A DNA stretch of 13,815 bases. Source: Rubrobacter sp. GTDB taxonomy: Bacteria > Actinomycetota > Rubrobacteria > Rubrobacterales > Rubrobacteraceae. A program made the translations under genes and the position numbers. A model generated the notes under the pieces. The model saw only the letters and a program-made list of their open reading frames with translations. It searched no databases and was not told the DNA's origin. Location of the stretch: the NCBI GenBank assembly GCA_016781885.1, contig JADDPM010000056.1:1-13815 (forward strand), given 5' to 3'. Positions 1-7,442 of this stretch are shown here, piece after piece. Positions within the stretch are counted from its first letter, which is position 1. Each line of letters starts with the position of its first letter.

Positions 1-122
1 AGGTAAGGCGAACGATCCACAAGGGTGACGTCGAAGCCCCGCCGGGTCAGCTCTCCCACGCGTGCCAGGGAATACAAATGCGCGTGACCACCCCCCGCAA
101 GAACGATGCGTTTCCCCAGCAT
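1..122 (-). CDS. FAD/NAD(P)-dependent oxidoreductase, N-terminal fragment (runs off the left edge)
   Basis: Only the first 40 codons lie in the window; the rest is beyond base 1. The ATG is at 122-120 and has a strong Shine-Dalgarno AAAGGAG (revcomp of about 127-133), six bases upstream. The start of the protein is a Rossmann beta-alpha-beta fold: a hydrophobic strand (RIVLAGGGHAHL, residues 5-16) with the GGGHAH variant of the dinucleotide-binding loop, then the second strand (VTLVDRSPYL) ending in the acidic residue expected to bind the adenosine ribose. GGGHAHL is typical of the type II NADH dehydrogenase-like family and of the NDH-like domain fused to SelD in some bacteria. It is transcribed away from the YdjM-like gene at 286, so the two share an intergenic region. 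The family is fairly secure; substrate and full domain content cannot be seen. Confidence 0.75.
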   Translation of the reverse strand, partial: MLGKRIVLAGGGHAHLYSLARVGELTRRGFDVTLVDRSPY

Positions 123-272
123 CCATCTCCTTTCACACGTAAGACCAGAGAATTGCTAGGTGCCACGATCAAAATATATACAACGGAAGTGCAGAACCAG
201 ACTGTTCGAGAAAGCTCCGGTGCTTCGCCCCGGTCGGGCTCTGAGAGTCACTCGTGAACTGGCTACAGCGAA

Positions 273-278
273 TAGAAT
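273..278 (+). promoter_or_regulatory. Candidate -10 box of a leaderless transcript
   Basis: TAGAAT (one mismatch to TATAAT) ends seven bases before the GTG at 286. Transcription would then begin at or next to the start codon, which agrees with the lack of a Shine-Dalgarno. No good -35 box is visible at 16-18 bases upstream. Leaderless mRNAs with start-adjacent -10 boxes are common in actinobacteria; the assignment here is inference. Confidence 0.4.
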
Positions 279-285
279 CTCTCGC

Positions 286-837
286 GTGCGCACCTACTCT
301 CACGCTGCACTAACCTGGGCCGCCGCCAGGCCCTGGGCTCCCTCCGAAGCCAGGGTGGCGGTAGGGGCTGCCTCTGGCGCTGTGTTCCCGGACCTCCCGG
401 CGCTCGCCGGGGCGGTGTGGCTCGGCTCGAGGTGGCGCCGTCTCAACCGGTCCGCGTTGTGCGAGGAGGTGTGCGCGAAACCCTCCTTCGCAGGCCCTGA
501 CGCGACACTCCACTCGGCGCTTCCCGTGGGAGCCTTGTTGCTGATCTTGTTGACGCTCGGTTCGAAAAAGCTCAGCCTGCGCAAGCCGCTGCTCACCTTC
601 TTGATCGGATGGGCGGGTCACGTGCTTACCGATGCGCTCACCCACGCGGAGGATGCGCGTCCGATCCTGTGGCCAATCTCGGTGTGGCGCTTCCGAAGTC
701 CGATCTCTTACTGGGATCGCTCGCGTTACGCTCGTACCTTTACAATGCTCGAGCACGGCATCTTGCTGCTCTTGGTGACGTGGACCATCTCGCGCCGATT
801 CCGTGCATCGCGCTCCTCCCATTCCCCGAGCGGTTAG
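286..837 (+). CDS. YdjM-like membrane protein, predicted metal-dependent hydrolase (first of a tandem pair)
   Basis: This 183-residue protein has a metal-site-like pattern of conserved His and Asp: YSHA (H6), FPDLPALAG (D36), LHSALP (H76), then GHVLTDALTHAEDARPILWP with H112, D116, H120 and D123, and a late EHG (H157). Hydrophobic stretches at about 79-92, 101-119 and 155-168 suggest a membrane protein. The pattern resembles the YdjM/DUF457 predicted membrane-bound metal-dependent hydrolases; no enzyme activity is established for the match. The GTG at 286 was chosen because the paralogue downstream begins at the matching residue (M-ETYSHA against V-RTYSHA) and a -10-like box sits seven bases upstream. 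The frame is open back to an ATG at 160, but that extension is Arg-rich and unlike the paralogue. The stop at 835-837 is ten bases before the next gene, so the pair is probably co-transcribed. Confidence 0.65.
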   Translation: MRTYSHAALTWAAARPWAPSEARVAVGAASGAVFPDLPALAGAVWLGSRWRRLNRSALCEEVCAKPSFAGPDATLHSALPVGALLLILLTLGSKKLSLRKPLLTFLIGWAGHVLTDALTHAEDARPILWPISVWRFRSPISYWDRSRYARTFTMLEHGILLLLVTWTISRRFRASRSSHSPSG

Positions 838-847
838 GCTGCCCTGG

Positions 848-1420
848 ATGGAGACTTACTCGCACGCGTTCTTCACCTGGGCTCTCGCCAAGCACGGTGT
901 CCGGTCCGGGCGAGCCGCGGGTATAGCCGGCGCCGTAGGGGCTACCTTTCCGGATCTCCCTGCCTTCGCCGGGACCGCCTACTATGTGGGTACGGCGTAC
1001 CTGAGAGAGGGGTGGAGCTCCATGCACTCCGAGGAGCTGCTGAATGCGATCTACTTTCATGGTCCGTTCGGAAGCACGGGGAGCGCGCTGCACTCAGCCG
1101 TGCCGGTGGTGGCGCTGCTCATCTTATACCGGGTCGTTGGCATGTATAGGCACGACCAGCGCCGGATACTGCTGTGGTTCCTCCTGGGTTGGTTTGGGCA
1201 CACCATCGCCGACTTCCTTACCCACGTCGACGACACCCGGCCTCTTCTCTGGCCCATCTCGGACTGGAAGTGGTCCAGTCCCGTCTCCTACTACAATCCC
1301 CTGTACCACAGCCATGAGTTCTTTGTGGTCAGCCACGGGCTCATGCTGCTGATCATCTCGTGGCTGCTTCTTAAGAGGATCGTGAGTCGGAGAAAGACAC
1401 CCAAACCTCCACCCGGATGA
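848..1420 (+). CDS. YdjM-like membrane protein, predicted metal-dependent hydrolase (second of a tandem pair)
   Basis: This 190-residue protein is a paralogue of the gene just upstream and keeps every putative metal ligand: H6 (YSHAFFTWA), D36 (FPDLPAFAG), H82 (LHSAVP), H118, D122, H126 and D129 in GHTIADFLTHVDDTRP, and H163 (SHG). The LLWPIS and SP(V/I)SY motifs are also shared. Hydrophobic segments at about 83-98, 107-123 and 160-175 point to the membrane. The C-terminus is Lys/Arg/Pro-rich. The ATG at 848 is preferred because the upstream alternative (ATG 803) overlaps the end of the first paralogue and adds unconserved sequence; the Shine-Dalgarno is weak (TTAGG near 834-838), so translational coupling is likely. 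The gene converges on the ABC ATPase gene. The family call is moderate and the true substrate is unknown; a lipid- or phospholipase-like role is only a possibility. Confidence 0.68.
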   Translation: METYSHAFFTWALAKHGVRSGRAAGIAGAVGATFPDLPAFAGTAYYVGTAYLREGWSSMHSEELLNAIYFHGPFGSTGSALHSAVPVVALLILYRVVGMYRHDQRRILLWFLLGWFGHTIADFLTHVDDTRPLLWPISDWKWSSPVSYYNPLYHSHEFFVVSHGLMLLIISWLLLKRIVSRRKTPKPPPG

Positions 1421-1513
1421 ATCGGTTACGAGCGCCGGCAAGATTCCCGCGACCGCCCAGAGCTACGCTCTTACGATCCGACCCCCGATGCACATCAAAC
1501 CCTTATTAAAGCT

Positions 1514-2545
1514 CTAGCTTCTAAGCACCCAAAGGGACTCTGAGGGCAGCCGAACGGTAACCTTCTCTCCCTCACGCATCCTCGCGTCAGGCGGCAAGAC
1601 TACCCTGAGATCGACGCCGTTGGCGTCGAGGCTGCAGTCTATGCGAGTGCCGAGGTAGGCAACCCGAGTGATCCGGGCAAAAAAGGAGTTCTCACCCCCT
1701 CTGAGGCGAACAGCCTCAGGGCGGATCGTCAGGGTAACGTCTCCGACCGGAGCCGCTTCCGCAAGGCTCAGGTTGCCCAACGGCGTCTCGACCGTCCCGT
1801 TTCTCGCCCGGCCGTGGATAAAGTTCGTGGCGCCAAAGAACTCGGCGATCCGGCGACTCGCAGGCCGGTCGTAGAAGGCCTGCGGCTCGTCGTACATCTG
1901 CAGCTTTCCGTCGAAGAGGAGGGCGATGCGGTCGGCGAGAACCACGGCCTCCTCCTGGTCGTGTGTGACGAAGACGGTGGTGTAGCCTTCTTGCTCCTGC
2001 ACCTCCCGCACCAGCTCCCGCATCTCTCCCCGGAGGTTTGCGTCGAGGGCGCTCAGAGGTTCGTCCAGAAGCAGCAAGCGCGGCTCGATGACGAGCGCAC
2101 GTGCCAGCGCGACCCGCTGCTGCTGCCCGCCAGACAGCTCGCCGGGACGGCGATCCGCGAAGCCCTCCATCCGTACCCGCCGAAGCGCCGTGGCGACCCG
2201 GCGGTCGACGTGATCCCTCGGGGCGTTTCGAATCTTGAGCCCGAAACCGATGTTTGCGGCGACGCTCATGCGTGGAAAGAGCAGAGGCTTCTGGAAGACC
2301 ATCGCGGCTCCTCGCTTCTCCGGCGGCACAGCGAGCACCGAGTCCCCGTCTACCAGAACGTCACCGGACGCGGGGCGCAGGAGACCGGCTATGATCTTCA
2401 GCGCCGTCGTCTTTCCGCAGCCCGAGGGCCCGAGAAAGGCGACTAGTTCCCCCGGATCCACTTCGACTGAGAGGTGCGAAAGCGCCGGCGTGGAGACTCT
2501 CCCGTAACGGTGCGAGAGGTCTCTCAATCTGAGAGTGGCGCTCAC
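1514..2545 (-). CDS. ABC transporter ATP-binding protein (CysA/PotA/FbpC-like, with TOBE-type C-terminus)
   Basis: This 343-residue cytoplasmic ATPase would power the importer encoded at 4386-7306. Every ABC motif is intact: Walker A GPSGCGKTT (39-47), Q-loop Q85, signature LSGGQQQR (137-144), Walker B LLLLDEP with D161/E162, D-loop SALD, and switch H195 in VTHD. Residues from about 240 onward form the regulatory extension of MalK/PotA-type ATPases, including TLTIRPEAVRL. E. coli YnjD is shorter and lacks such a domain, so this is a functional rather than strict counterpart. The GTG at 2545-2543 has an excellent AGGAGG at 2551-2556, five bases away. It lies 159 bp after the TVP38 gene at 2705 on the same strand. 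It is separated from the permeases by about 1.8 kb, so pairing with them is inferred; no other permease in the window lacks an ATPase. The solute is not known. Confidence 0.9.
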   Translation of the reverse strand: MSATLRLRDLSHRYGRVSTPALSHLSVEVDPGELVAFLGPSGCGKTTALKIIAGLLRPASGDVLVDGDSVLAVPPEKRGAAMVFQKPLLFPRMSVAANIGFGLKIRNAPRDHVDRRVATALRRVRMEGFADRRPGELSGGQQQRVALARALVIEPRLLLLDEPLSALDANLRGEMRELVREVQEQEGYTTVFVTHDQEEAVVLADRIALLFDGKLQMYDEPQAFYDRPASRRIAEFFGATNFIHGRARNGTVETPLGNLSLAEAAPVGDVTLTIRPEAVRLRGGENSFFARITRVAYLGTRIDCSLDANGVDLRVVLPPDARMREGEKVTVRLPSESLWVLRS

Positions 2546-2704
2546 GAACGCCTCCTCATGCGTGATATGCCGAAGCCGGGACGGAGGATCTCAGGGGCCA
2601 AGAGCACCGGAGCGCCGGAGCGCGAACCCGGTATTATCTCGGTCTTCCCCGTTGCTAAACGGCTGCTCACGGGCGAGCGCGTCCATCCTTGTCTATTCGG
2701 TAGG

Positions 2705-3457
2705 TTACTCATCAGAATCCTCCTCACTCTCTTCGATGCGGTCTTTCGTCTCGACCAGCGGTATCCGTTTTCCTTGCCTCCTTCGCCGGAGAACGGCGGC
2801 AACTACCGCCCCGGCTATCACGGCGCCGAACGCGACCAGTAATACCTGAACGTACTGTGGAGCCTGACCTCCGAGGTAAGAGTATAGGAACGTCGCAGGG
2901 GTCATACCGACCGCCGTGGCGATCATGAACCGCCAGAAGCTCATGCGGGTGAGACCAGACGCATAGGAGATGATGTCAAAGGAGATGATGGGCACGAGGC
3001 GCGCGACGAGGACCGCGTACGCGCCCCAACGCAGGAACCACCGGTCCGCGGCTCCCAGGTGTGACCGACCGACGAGAGCCTCGACCGGACCTCGACCCAG
3101 AAGGCGTGCGATCCAGAAGCTTACGGCTGCCGCCAGGGACGCGCTCACCAGGCTCAACATCCCCCCCCAGAAAGTCCCGAACGCCAAACCGTTGGCGAAT
3201 GCTAAGACGAAGGCCGGAAGAGGGGCCGCAAGAGCCTGCAGGATCATCAGCAGCGCCGAAACGATCGGCGCCCACACCCCGAACGAGAGGATGTAGTCTC
3301 TGAGCTCATCAACGTCTCCACGACCCAGGGCCGCCACGGCCCGGTCAACCTCTGATCGGAAACCCTCCGAGAGAAGATACGCTAGGCCGAACGCCGACAA
3401 GGCAACCAGACCCAGCGCGAACCTGAACCATGCTACCGTCCGAGGGCCGAGATTCAT
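2705..3457 (-). CDS. TVP38/TMEM64 (VTT-domain) membrane protein, YdjX/YdjZ-like
   Basis: This is an integral membrane protein of about 250 residues in the SNARE-associated/VTT superfamily, related to DedA. Some VTT-domain proteins act as phospholipid scramblases or transport lipids across the membrane; that is family knowledge, not shown here. Features are an N-terminal helix (about 9-29), the re-entrant core around 66-118 containing FANGLAFGTFWGG, the signature RLVPIISFDIISYASGLT (153-170), helices around 178-194 and 203-222, then an Arg-rich and very acidic tail ending EESEEDSDE. The ISFD/ISYASGLT variant differs from the PFN/NYAYGLT variant of the second copy at 7443, so they are two subfamilies. 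The ATG at 3457 starts directly before the first helix but has a poor Shine-Dalgarno. The frame continues to an ATG at 3574 with 39 extra Arg/Gln-rich residues and a GGGTGAG too close to the start; that longer form cannot be excluded. Confidence 0.85.
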   Translation of the reverse strand: MNLGPRTVAWFRFALGLVALSAFGLAYLLSEGFRSEVDRAVAALGRGDVDELRDYILSFGVWAPIVSALLMILQALAAPLPAFVLAFANGLAFGTFWGGMLSLVSASLAAAVSFWIARLLGRGPVEALVGRSHLGAADRWFLRWGAYAVLVARLVPIISFDIISYASGLTRMSFWRFMIATAVGMTPATFLYSYLGGQAPQYVQVLLVAFGAVIAGAVVAAVLRRRRQGKRIPLVETKDRIEESEEDSDE

Positions 3458-3628
3458 TGGACGTCCAACAAGTCTAGCTACCCATACCTGAGCCTGCGGC
3501 CGGACCTCCCGCACTGGTTGGAGCTGTCTTTGCGTGCATCTTCGCTTCTGAGCTTCATCCAGTCTCGCCGGCATTGCTCACCCAGCGTAACGGTAGCACT
3601 ACCCACGGATTGCTGACCAGCGGTTGGA

Positions 3629-3644
3629 CGGATACGCATATCCG
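3629..3644. repeat. Short perfect inverted repeat in a divergent intergenic region
   Basis: CGGATA-CGCA-TATCCG is a perfect six-base dyad with a four-base centre. It lies in the 269-bp region between the divergent TVP38 gene (start 3457) and the CDP-alcohol phosphatidyltransferase gene (start 3727), where an operator would be expected. The rest of this region shows no gene. Confidence 0.3.
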
Positions 3645-3714
3645 CTCCTTGCATGGAATCTTTTGAGCAGACGCCCTTCTAAGCCCTTCGTAACCAGAAC
3701 CGCACACCCGCTGC

Positions 3715-3720
3715 TATGAT
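3715..3720 (+). promoter_or_regulatory. Candidate -10 box of a leaderless transcript
   Basis: TATGAT (five of six matches to TATAAT) ends six bases before the ATG at 3727. Transcription would start at about the A of the ATG. There is no convincing Shine-Dalgarno (only CCGGGG directly abutting the start) and no clear -35 box, so a leaderless mRNA is the simplest reading. Confidence 0.45.
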
Positions 3721-3726
3721 CCGGGG

Positions 3727-4332
3727 ATGCTCGACGAGGAACTACGCAAGGGCGCCAAGCCCCTCTACAAGCTGCCCGCCCGGATCCTGGCTGAGAGGGG
3801 CGTCACCGGTGGCGCTCTAACCGGGGCGAGCCTCGGTATCGGCGCGCTCTGCCTGGCAGCGATAGCCTTCGGCCTCAACACCGTGGCGCTCATCCTCTGG
3901 CTCTTTAACCGGCTCTTGGACGGTCTCGACGGGGAGGTAGCCCGCCTCCGCGGTGAAAGCTCGGAACTCGGCGCGTTTATCGACATCGTGGCGGATTTCT
4001 TCGTTTACGGTGGTTTCCTCGTTGCGCTCGCCATCCAGCATCCGGATGCCCGTCTCGCTCTGGTGGTGCTCTTCTTCGCCTACTATCTGAACGGTACGGT
4101 GTTTCTGGCCCTCTCCAGTACCTTGGAGCGGCTGAAGAGGGAGCGCCTGACAGAGCGTGGTCTCCACTTCCGCCGCTCGTTGACCGAGGGATTCGAGACT
4201 ATCCTGGCGGGGACGCTCTTCTTGCTCTTGCCCGATCACGTCTCCACCATCGCCTGGATCTTCGCTGCCATGGTCTTCGTCTCGGCGGCCCAGCGCCTGT
4301 GGGACGGTCGGCGGATGCTTGGCCACGGTTAG
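3727..4332 (+). CDS. CDP-alcohol phosphatidyltransferase family membrane protein (YnjF-like)
   Basis: This 201-residue integral membrane enzyme should transfer a phosphatidyl (or similar) group from a CDP-linked lipid to an alcohol acceptor, releasing CMP. The complete catalytic signature D-x2-D-G-x2-A-R-x8-G-x3-D-x3-D is present, with D65, D68, G69, A72, R73, G82, D86 and D90. The four Asp bind the divalent metals and the last serves as general base in characterised members. Hydrophobic helices flank it (about 33-60, 92-106, 112-130, 158-195). Length and motif fit PgsA/Pis-type enzymes and E. coli YnjF (about 206 residues); the acceptor alcohol cannot be read from sequence. The gene is the only rightward one inside the leftward transporter cluster. 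It diverges from the TVP38 gene and converges, 53 bp apart, on the second permease gene. Confidence 0.88.
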   Translation: MLDEELRKGAKPLYKLPARILAERGVTGGALTGASLGIGALCLAAIAFGLNTVALILWLFNRLLDGLDGEVARLRGESSELGAFIDIVADFFVYGGFLVALAIQHPDARLALVVLFFAYYLNGTVFLALSSTLERLKRERLTERGLHFRRSLTEGFETILAGTLFLLLPDHVSTIAWIFAAMVFVSAAQRLWDGRRMLGHG

Positions 4333-4385
4333 AGGATACAGCAACCGCGGCTTACCAACGAGAATCTCGAACTGCCCGGGAGTGC

Positions 4386-5216
4386 TCACGAAACCTTGCC
4401 CAAACCGACAAAGCCACGGCCTTCGTCCGTCTCCGAAGGCCTCAAGAAGCGGAGAGCGACCACGAGCGCGAGCACCGCGGGCAGGGCGAAGACGATCGCG
4501 AGGGACGAGGTTACGACGGGATCGTTGCCGGAGGCGGCGGAGAAGAGGAGCATAGGCAGGGTAACGACGTTGCCGCCCCCTATCAGGAGGGTCAGGATGT
4601 ACTGGCCCCAGGAGATCAGGAAAGCGAAGAGCCCCGCGACCGCCACCCCTGGCGCAACCTCAGGCAGCGTCACGTGGACGAACGCCTGCCATGGGCTGGC
4701 ACCCATGGTTCGGGCGACCTCTTCCAGCTCGCCGGTCCGTTCGGCGAAGATGCTGGTCATGATGATGGCCGTGTAGGGTACCGTTGGCACGAGATGGACC
4801 AGGAAGACTCCGAGCATCGTGTCGGCGAGCCCGAGCCGGATGAAGGTCAGGTGGATGCCCATCGTCGAGGCGAGCGGGGGGACCAGTATCGGGAGGAGGA
4901 TAAAGAAGACCACGACCCCCTTGAAGCGCCACTCGTAGCCCCCCAGAGCCATCCCTGCCGGCATTCCGACCACCACGGAAGCAAGGGCGACCGAGGCGCC
5001 GATCAGGAGGCTGTTGAGCGTCGCCCCGAGGACGCGCCCGCCGGGATCCGCGAGGGAAGAGATACCCCGCAGCGACCACTCCGTCGGCAGCAGGTCCGGG
5101 AAGCGCCACTCCCCGGCGAATGCCCACATAAAGAGCGGCACGAACGGCAGCGCGACGAGGGCCGCCACGATCACGAGCCCCGTGTTGATCTGGCGCTTGC
5201 CCGACGGATCACCCAC
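4386..5216 (-). CDS. ABC transporter permease, second membrane subunit (matches the C-terminal half of YnjC)
   Basis: This 276-residue permease of the binding-protein-dependent transport family has about six membrane helices, starting at 13-33 and then 64-92, 100-120, 135-158, 190-210 and 240-260. The EAA loop that docks onto the ATPase is clear at 164-190: ELEEVARTMGASPWQ followed by LPEVAPG. The GTG start at 5216-5214 lies inside the last codons of the preceding permease (TGA at 5211-5209), an eight-base overlap that implies translational coupling. E. coli YnjC is a single polypeptide of about twice this length with two permease domains. Here the domains are two genes, as in ThiP/CysTW-like systems that differ in fusion state. 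The gene ends 53 bp from the convergent phosphatidyltransferase gene; a small CGAGA-A-TCTCG dyad lies between them, too small to call a terminator. Confidence 0.9.
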   Translation of the reverse strand: MGDPSGKRQINTGLVIVAALVALPFVPLFMWAFAGEWRFPDLLPTEWSLRGISSLADPGGRVLGATLNSLLIGASVALASVVVGMPAGMALGGYEWRFKGVVVFFILLPILVPPLASTMGIHLTFIRLGLADTMLGVFLVHLVPTVPYTAIIMTSIFAERTGELEEVARTMGASPWQAFVHVTLPEVAPGVAVAGLFAFLISWGQYILTLLIGGGNVVTLPMLLFSAASGNDPVVTSSLAIVFALPAVLALVVALRFLRPSETDEGRGFVGLGKVS

Positions 5217-6060
5217 GCCCCAGGTCCTTTGCGAGCCGGAGGTAGAGGGCGGCGAAGACCGCCGTGATGAGCGCGATCAGGACGTTTATCGCCATCGCTA
5301 CGGGACGGGCGGTCAGTTCGATGTCGCGGTACTCGTTGTAGGCCATCACCGGCAGGATAGTCGGGTAAGTCTTGCCAAGCAGGTACGGTACTTCGAAGGC
5401 GCCGAAGGTGAAGGCGAAGACTATCAGGCTCGCGGCGATGATTCCCGGCGAGATCACGGGGAATACCACATACCAGAACCGCTGCCACGCGTTCGCCCCG
5501 AGTGTCCGGGCGACGTCCTCCAGTTCCCCGGCGACGCCTCGAAGGGAGGCGAGCACGACCAGCGCGATGAACGGCACCTCTTTCCACACGTAGGTGAGGA
5601 TGATACCGACGGAGTATCTGTCGTAGAGGAGGGCGGGGAACTCAGCCGGTTCCCCGATCAGGCCCAGAGTCGCCGCGAACCGCGCGCCCAGGCCAGTCTG
5701 GGAGACGACCAGCGCGATCCCGACTGCCGCGACGAGGTGGGGAATCGTGATCGGCAGCTGGAAGACGATGGCGGAGAGCCGTCCGCTTGAGCGTCTGAGG
5801 GCCAACGCAGCCAGCACGGCGAGTACTGTCGAGATGCCCGTGGAAGCCCCTGCGACGTAGATCGTCAGGAGGAGCGAGTTCAGGAAGTCCTCACCAGTCA
5901 GGACATCGCGGTAGGCGCCGAAGTTTATCTCCGTCTGCCCGATAGCGGGCAGGTAGCCGAGGGACTGCACGACGGCGGCGAACAGTCCGCCGGCGAATAG
6001 GACCCCGATCACCAGCAGCGCCGGAGCGAGGAGCAGGGTTATCTTGACGCGCCCGCCCAA
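5209..6060 (-). CDS. ABC transporter permease, first membrane subunit (matches the N-terminal half of YnjC)
   Basis: This 283-residue permease has about six helices (roughly 7-31, 60-88, 97-120, 150-172, 205-225, 255-275). Its EAA loop at 180-206 reads LEDVARTLGANAWQRF and VFPVISPG. It shares the EDVART-GA-W core with the second permease, consistent with a heterodimeric channel. The start is a TTG at 6060-6058, chosen because AAGGAG lies four bases upstream (6065-6070) inside the final codons of the substrate-binding protein gene, and the hydrophobic N-terminus begins at once. The binding-protein stop (TAG, 6064-6062) is one base away. The three genes from 7306 to 4386 therefore form a tightly packed, probably co-translated unit. 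The transported solute is unknown. Confidence 0.9.
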   Translation of the reverse strand: MGGRVKITLLLAPALLVIGVLFAGGLFAAVVQSLGYLPAIGQTEINFGAYRDVLTGEDFLNSLLLTIYVAGASTGISTVLAVLAALALRRSSGRLSAIVFQLPITIPHLVAAVGIALVVSQTGLGARFAATLGLIGEPAEFPALLYDRYSVGIILTYVWKEVPFIALVVLASLRGVAGELEDVARTLGANAWQRFWYVVFPVISPGIIAASLIVFAFTFGAFEVPYLLGKTYPTILPVMAYNEYRDIELTARPVAMAINVLIALITAVFAALYLRLAKDLGRG

Positions 6061-6061
6061 G

Positions 6062-7306
6062 CTACTCCTTGAGGACCTTCTCCTGCCAGCCGTCCTCTAG
6101 CTCCAGCAGCCACTCCGAGCGGGCCTCCGGTAACCGGTTCTCCTGAAGCTCGTCGGCAGGAAGGGTCGCCTCTCCCTCCGGCTCGGAGAACTCTTCGCGC
6201 ACGTCCTCCGGCAGCCGGTCCAAGTCCAGGGCCGTGAGGTCGCCCCAGCCGTTCGGGTCTTGCTTCGCGATCTGGGCCTCCGGGCTCTCCAGGAAGTTCG
6301 CGACGACCTGCGCCCCGGCTTTGTTCGGGGAGTTGAACGGGATGGCGACGTAGTGCGTGTTGCTCAGGGTGCCGCCGTCCAGGAGGTAGGTGCGGGTGCT
6401 CTCGGGCCAGAGACCCTTGTTAATCTGGCGTTGCGCGAGTTGCGGGTTGTAGCTCATAGAGAGCCAGACCTCACCGTTCTGGTACAGCTCGTCCAGCTTG
6501 GTCGAGGACTCCGGGTAGGTTTCGCCCTCGCGCCAGAGTTTCGGCTCGATCTCGTTCAAAAATTCGTAGACCTCGGGTGACTTCTCGTCAAAAGTCTCCT
6601 GATCGAAGGGCTTCTGGAAAGGCTCGACCTCGCCCGTAACGCTGTAGAGCGCCTGCTCCACGAAGGCGTTGCCGGTGAAGTCCGGCGGGGCGGGATAGGT
6701 AAAGCGCCCGGGGTTCTCCGCGGTCCAGTCGCGCAGCTCGTCCATGCTCTTCGGCGGGTCCTCTACTTTGGCGGAGTCGTAGATTATGACGAACTGGGCC
6801 TTGCCCCACGGCGCCTCGCGGCCCTCCACGGGGTAGCCGAAGTCGCGGTTAATAGACGGGCTCTCCCAGTCGATGTACTCCGCGTTCGGGAGCCTCTCGG
6901 CCCAGGGACCGAACCACAGGTCGGCCTCGGCGCCGGTGGCGAAGTTCTCGCCGTTGAGCCAGACGAGGTCTATCGTCCCTTCCTCCTTGCCGGCGCTTTT
7001 CTCGTTCAGGAGCTTGTTCACGGCGTCGGCGGTGTCGGTTAGCGGCGTTCGCTCCAGCGTGATGTCGTACTCTTCCTTCAGGCGTGGCGTCACATAGTCA
7101 TCAACGTAGGCGTTGATCGCCTCGTCCCCACCGTATATGGAGAGATTGACAGTGGTGCCGCGAGCCTCTTCCTCCAGCTCTGTAAAGGAACGGTCCTCTC
7201 CCTGAGAGCCCGCGTTGTCTGTTCTGCCGCCAGTGTTCCCGCAGGCGGCTATGAATACCGAGAGTGTCGCGGCTAGGACGACCAACATCAAGGCTCTAAA
7301 CTTCAA
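6062..7306 (-). CDS. ynjB: ABC transporter substrate-binding lipoprotein, YnjB type
   Basis: This 414-residue extracytoplasmic binding protein would deliver a solute to the permeases encoded immediately downstream. It has a lipoprotein signal peptide: a basic start, a hydrophobic core (about 5-19) and a lipobox ending IAAC with C22 as the lipidated cysteine, then a Gly/Asn/Ser-rich linker. YnjB-family hallmarks are strong: VNLSIYGGDEAINAYVD, TDTADAVNKLL, a DLVWLNGENF stretch, FGYPVEG with PWGKAQFVIIYD, and a SMSYNP segment near the C-terminal half. The C-terminus is rich in Glu. The start is TTG at 7306-7304 with AAGGAG eight bases upstream. E. coli YnjB has no settled ligand; a thiamine-like role is sometimes suggested from distant similarity but is unproven. 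The symbol denotes family, not a demonstrated function. Confidence 0.9.
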   Translation of the reverse strand: MKFRALMLVVLAATLSVFIAACGNTGGRTDNAGSQGEDRSFTELEEEARGTTVNLSIYGGDEAINAYVDDYVTPRLKEEYDITLERTPLTDTADAVNKLLNEKSAGKEEGTIDLVWLNGENFATGAEADLWFGPWAERLPNAEYIDWESPSINRDFGYPVEGREAPWGKAQFVIIYDSAKVEDPPKSMDELRDWTAENPGRFTYPAPPDFTGNAFVEQALYSVTGEVEPFQKPFDQETFDEKSPEVYEFLNEIEPKLWREGETYPESSTKLDELYQNGEVWLSMSYNPQLAQRQINKGLWPESTRTYLLDGGTLSNTHYVAIPFNSPNKAGAQVVANFLESPEAQIAKQDPNGWGDLTALDLDRLPEDVREEFSEPEGEATLPADELQENRLPEARSEWLLELEDGWQEKVLKE

Positions 7307-7442
7307 AATAGAATCTCCTTTTTATCTCCCAGTCATTGCAGTCAGCCGCGACCGATGGGTCTGGTGCAGGTACGGAGCAGGGTGTCGCAACGATCAGCAA
7401 TTCCTCCGCCCGACTAGCACTACTGAATATGAATAAAGCAGC
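7307..7442 (-). other. Leader region upstream of the ynjB-like gene, no recognised element
   Basis: This 136-bp gap separates the TVP38 gene (stop at 7443) from the TTG start of the binding-protein gene. It holds the Shine-Dalgarno AAAAAGGAG near the start and AT-rich sequence at its upstream end (TTTATTCATATTCAG, minus strand, about 7423-7437). It has enough length for a promoter or RNA control element. I see no TPP-riboswitch core and no clear -35/-10 pair. Confidence 0.3.

Noticed and set aside
1814..2446. Plus-strand open frame opposite the ABC ATPase gene
   Set aside because: It is the shadow of an ATPase with every motif intact; the translation shows no domain.
2620..2645. Direct repeat of a GCGCTCCG-like unit before the ATPase gene
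   Set aside because: Only two short copies occur in GC-rich sequence; this is within chance and shows no array.
4359..4369. CGAGA-A-TCTCG dyad between convergent genes as a terminator
   Set aside because: The loop is one base, the stem is five pairs, and no T-tract follows on either strand.
4299..5790. Long plus-strand reading frames opposite the permease genes
   Set aside because: They are charged, low-complexity translations (many Glu, Arg, Asp, His) with no family features, antisense to clearly coding permeases. GC-rich third positions produce such open frames.
7307..7442. TPP riboswitch before the ynjB-like gene, given the suggested thiamine link of the family
   Set aside because: The conserved CUGAGA and the matching second-arm core are not present in the leader.
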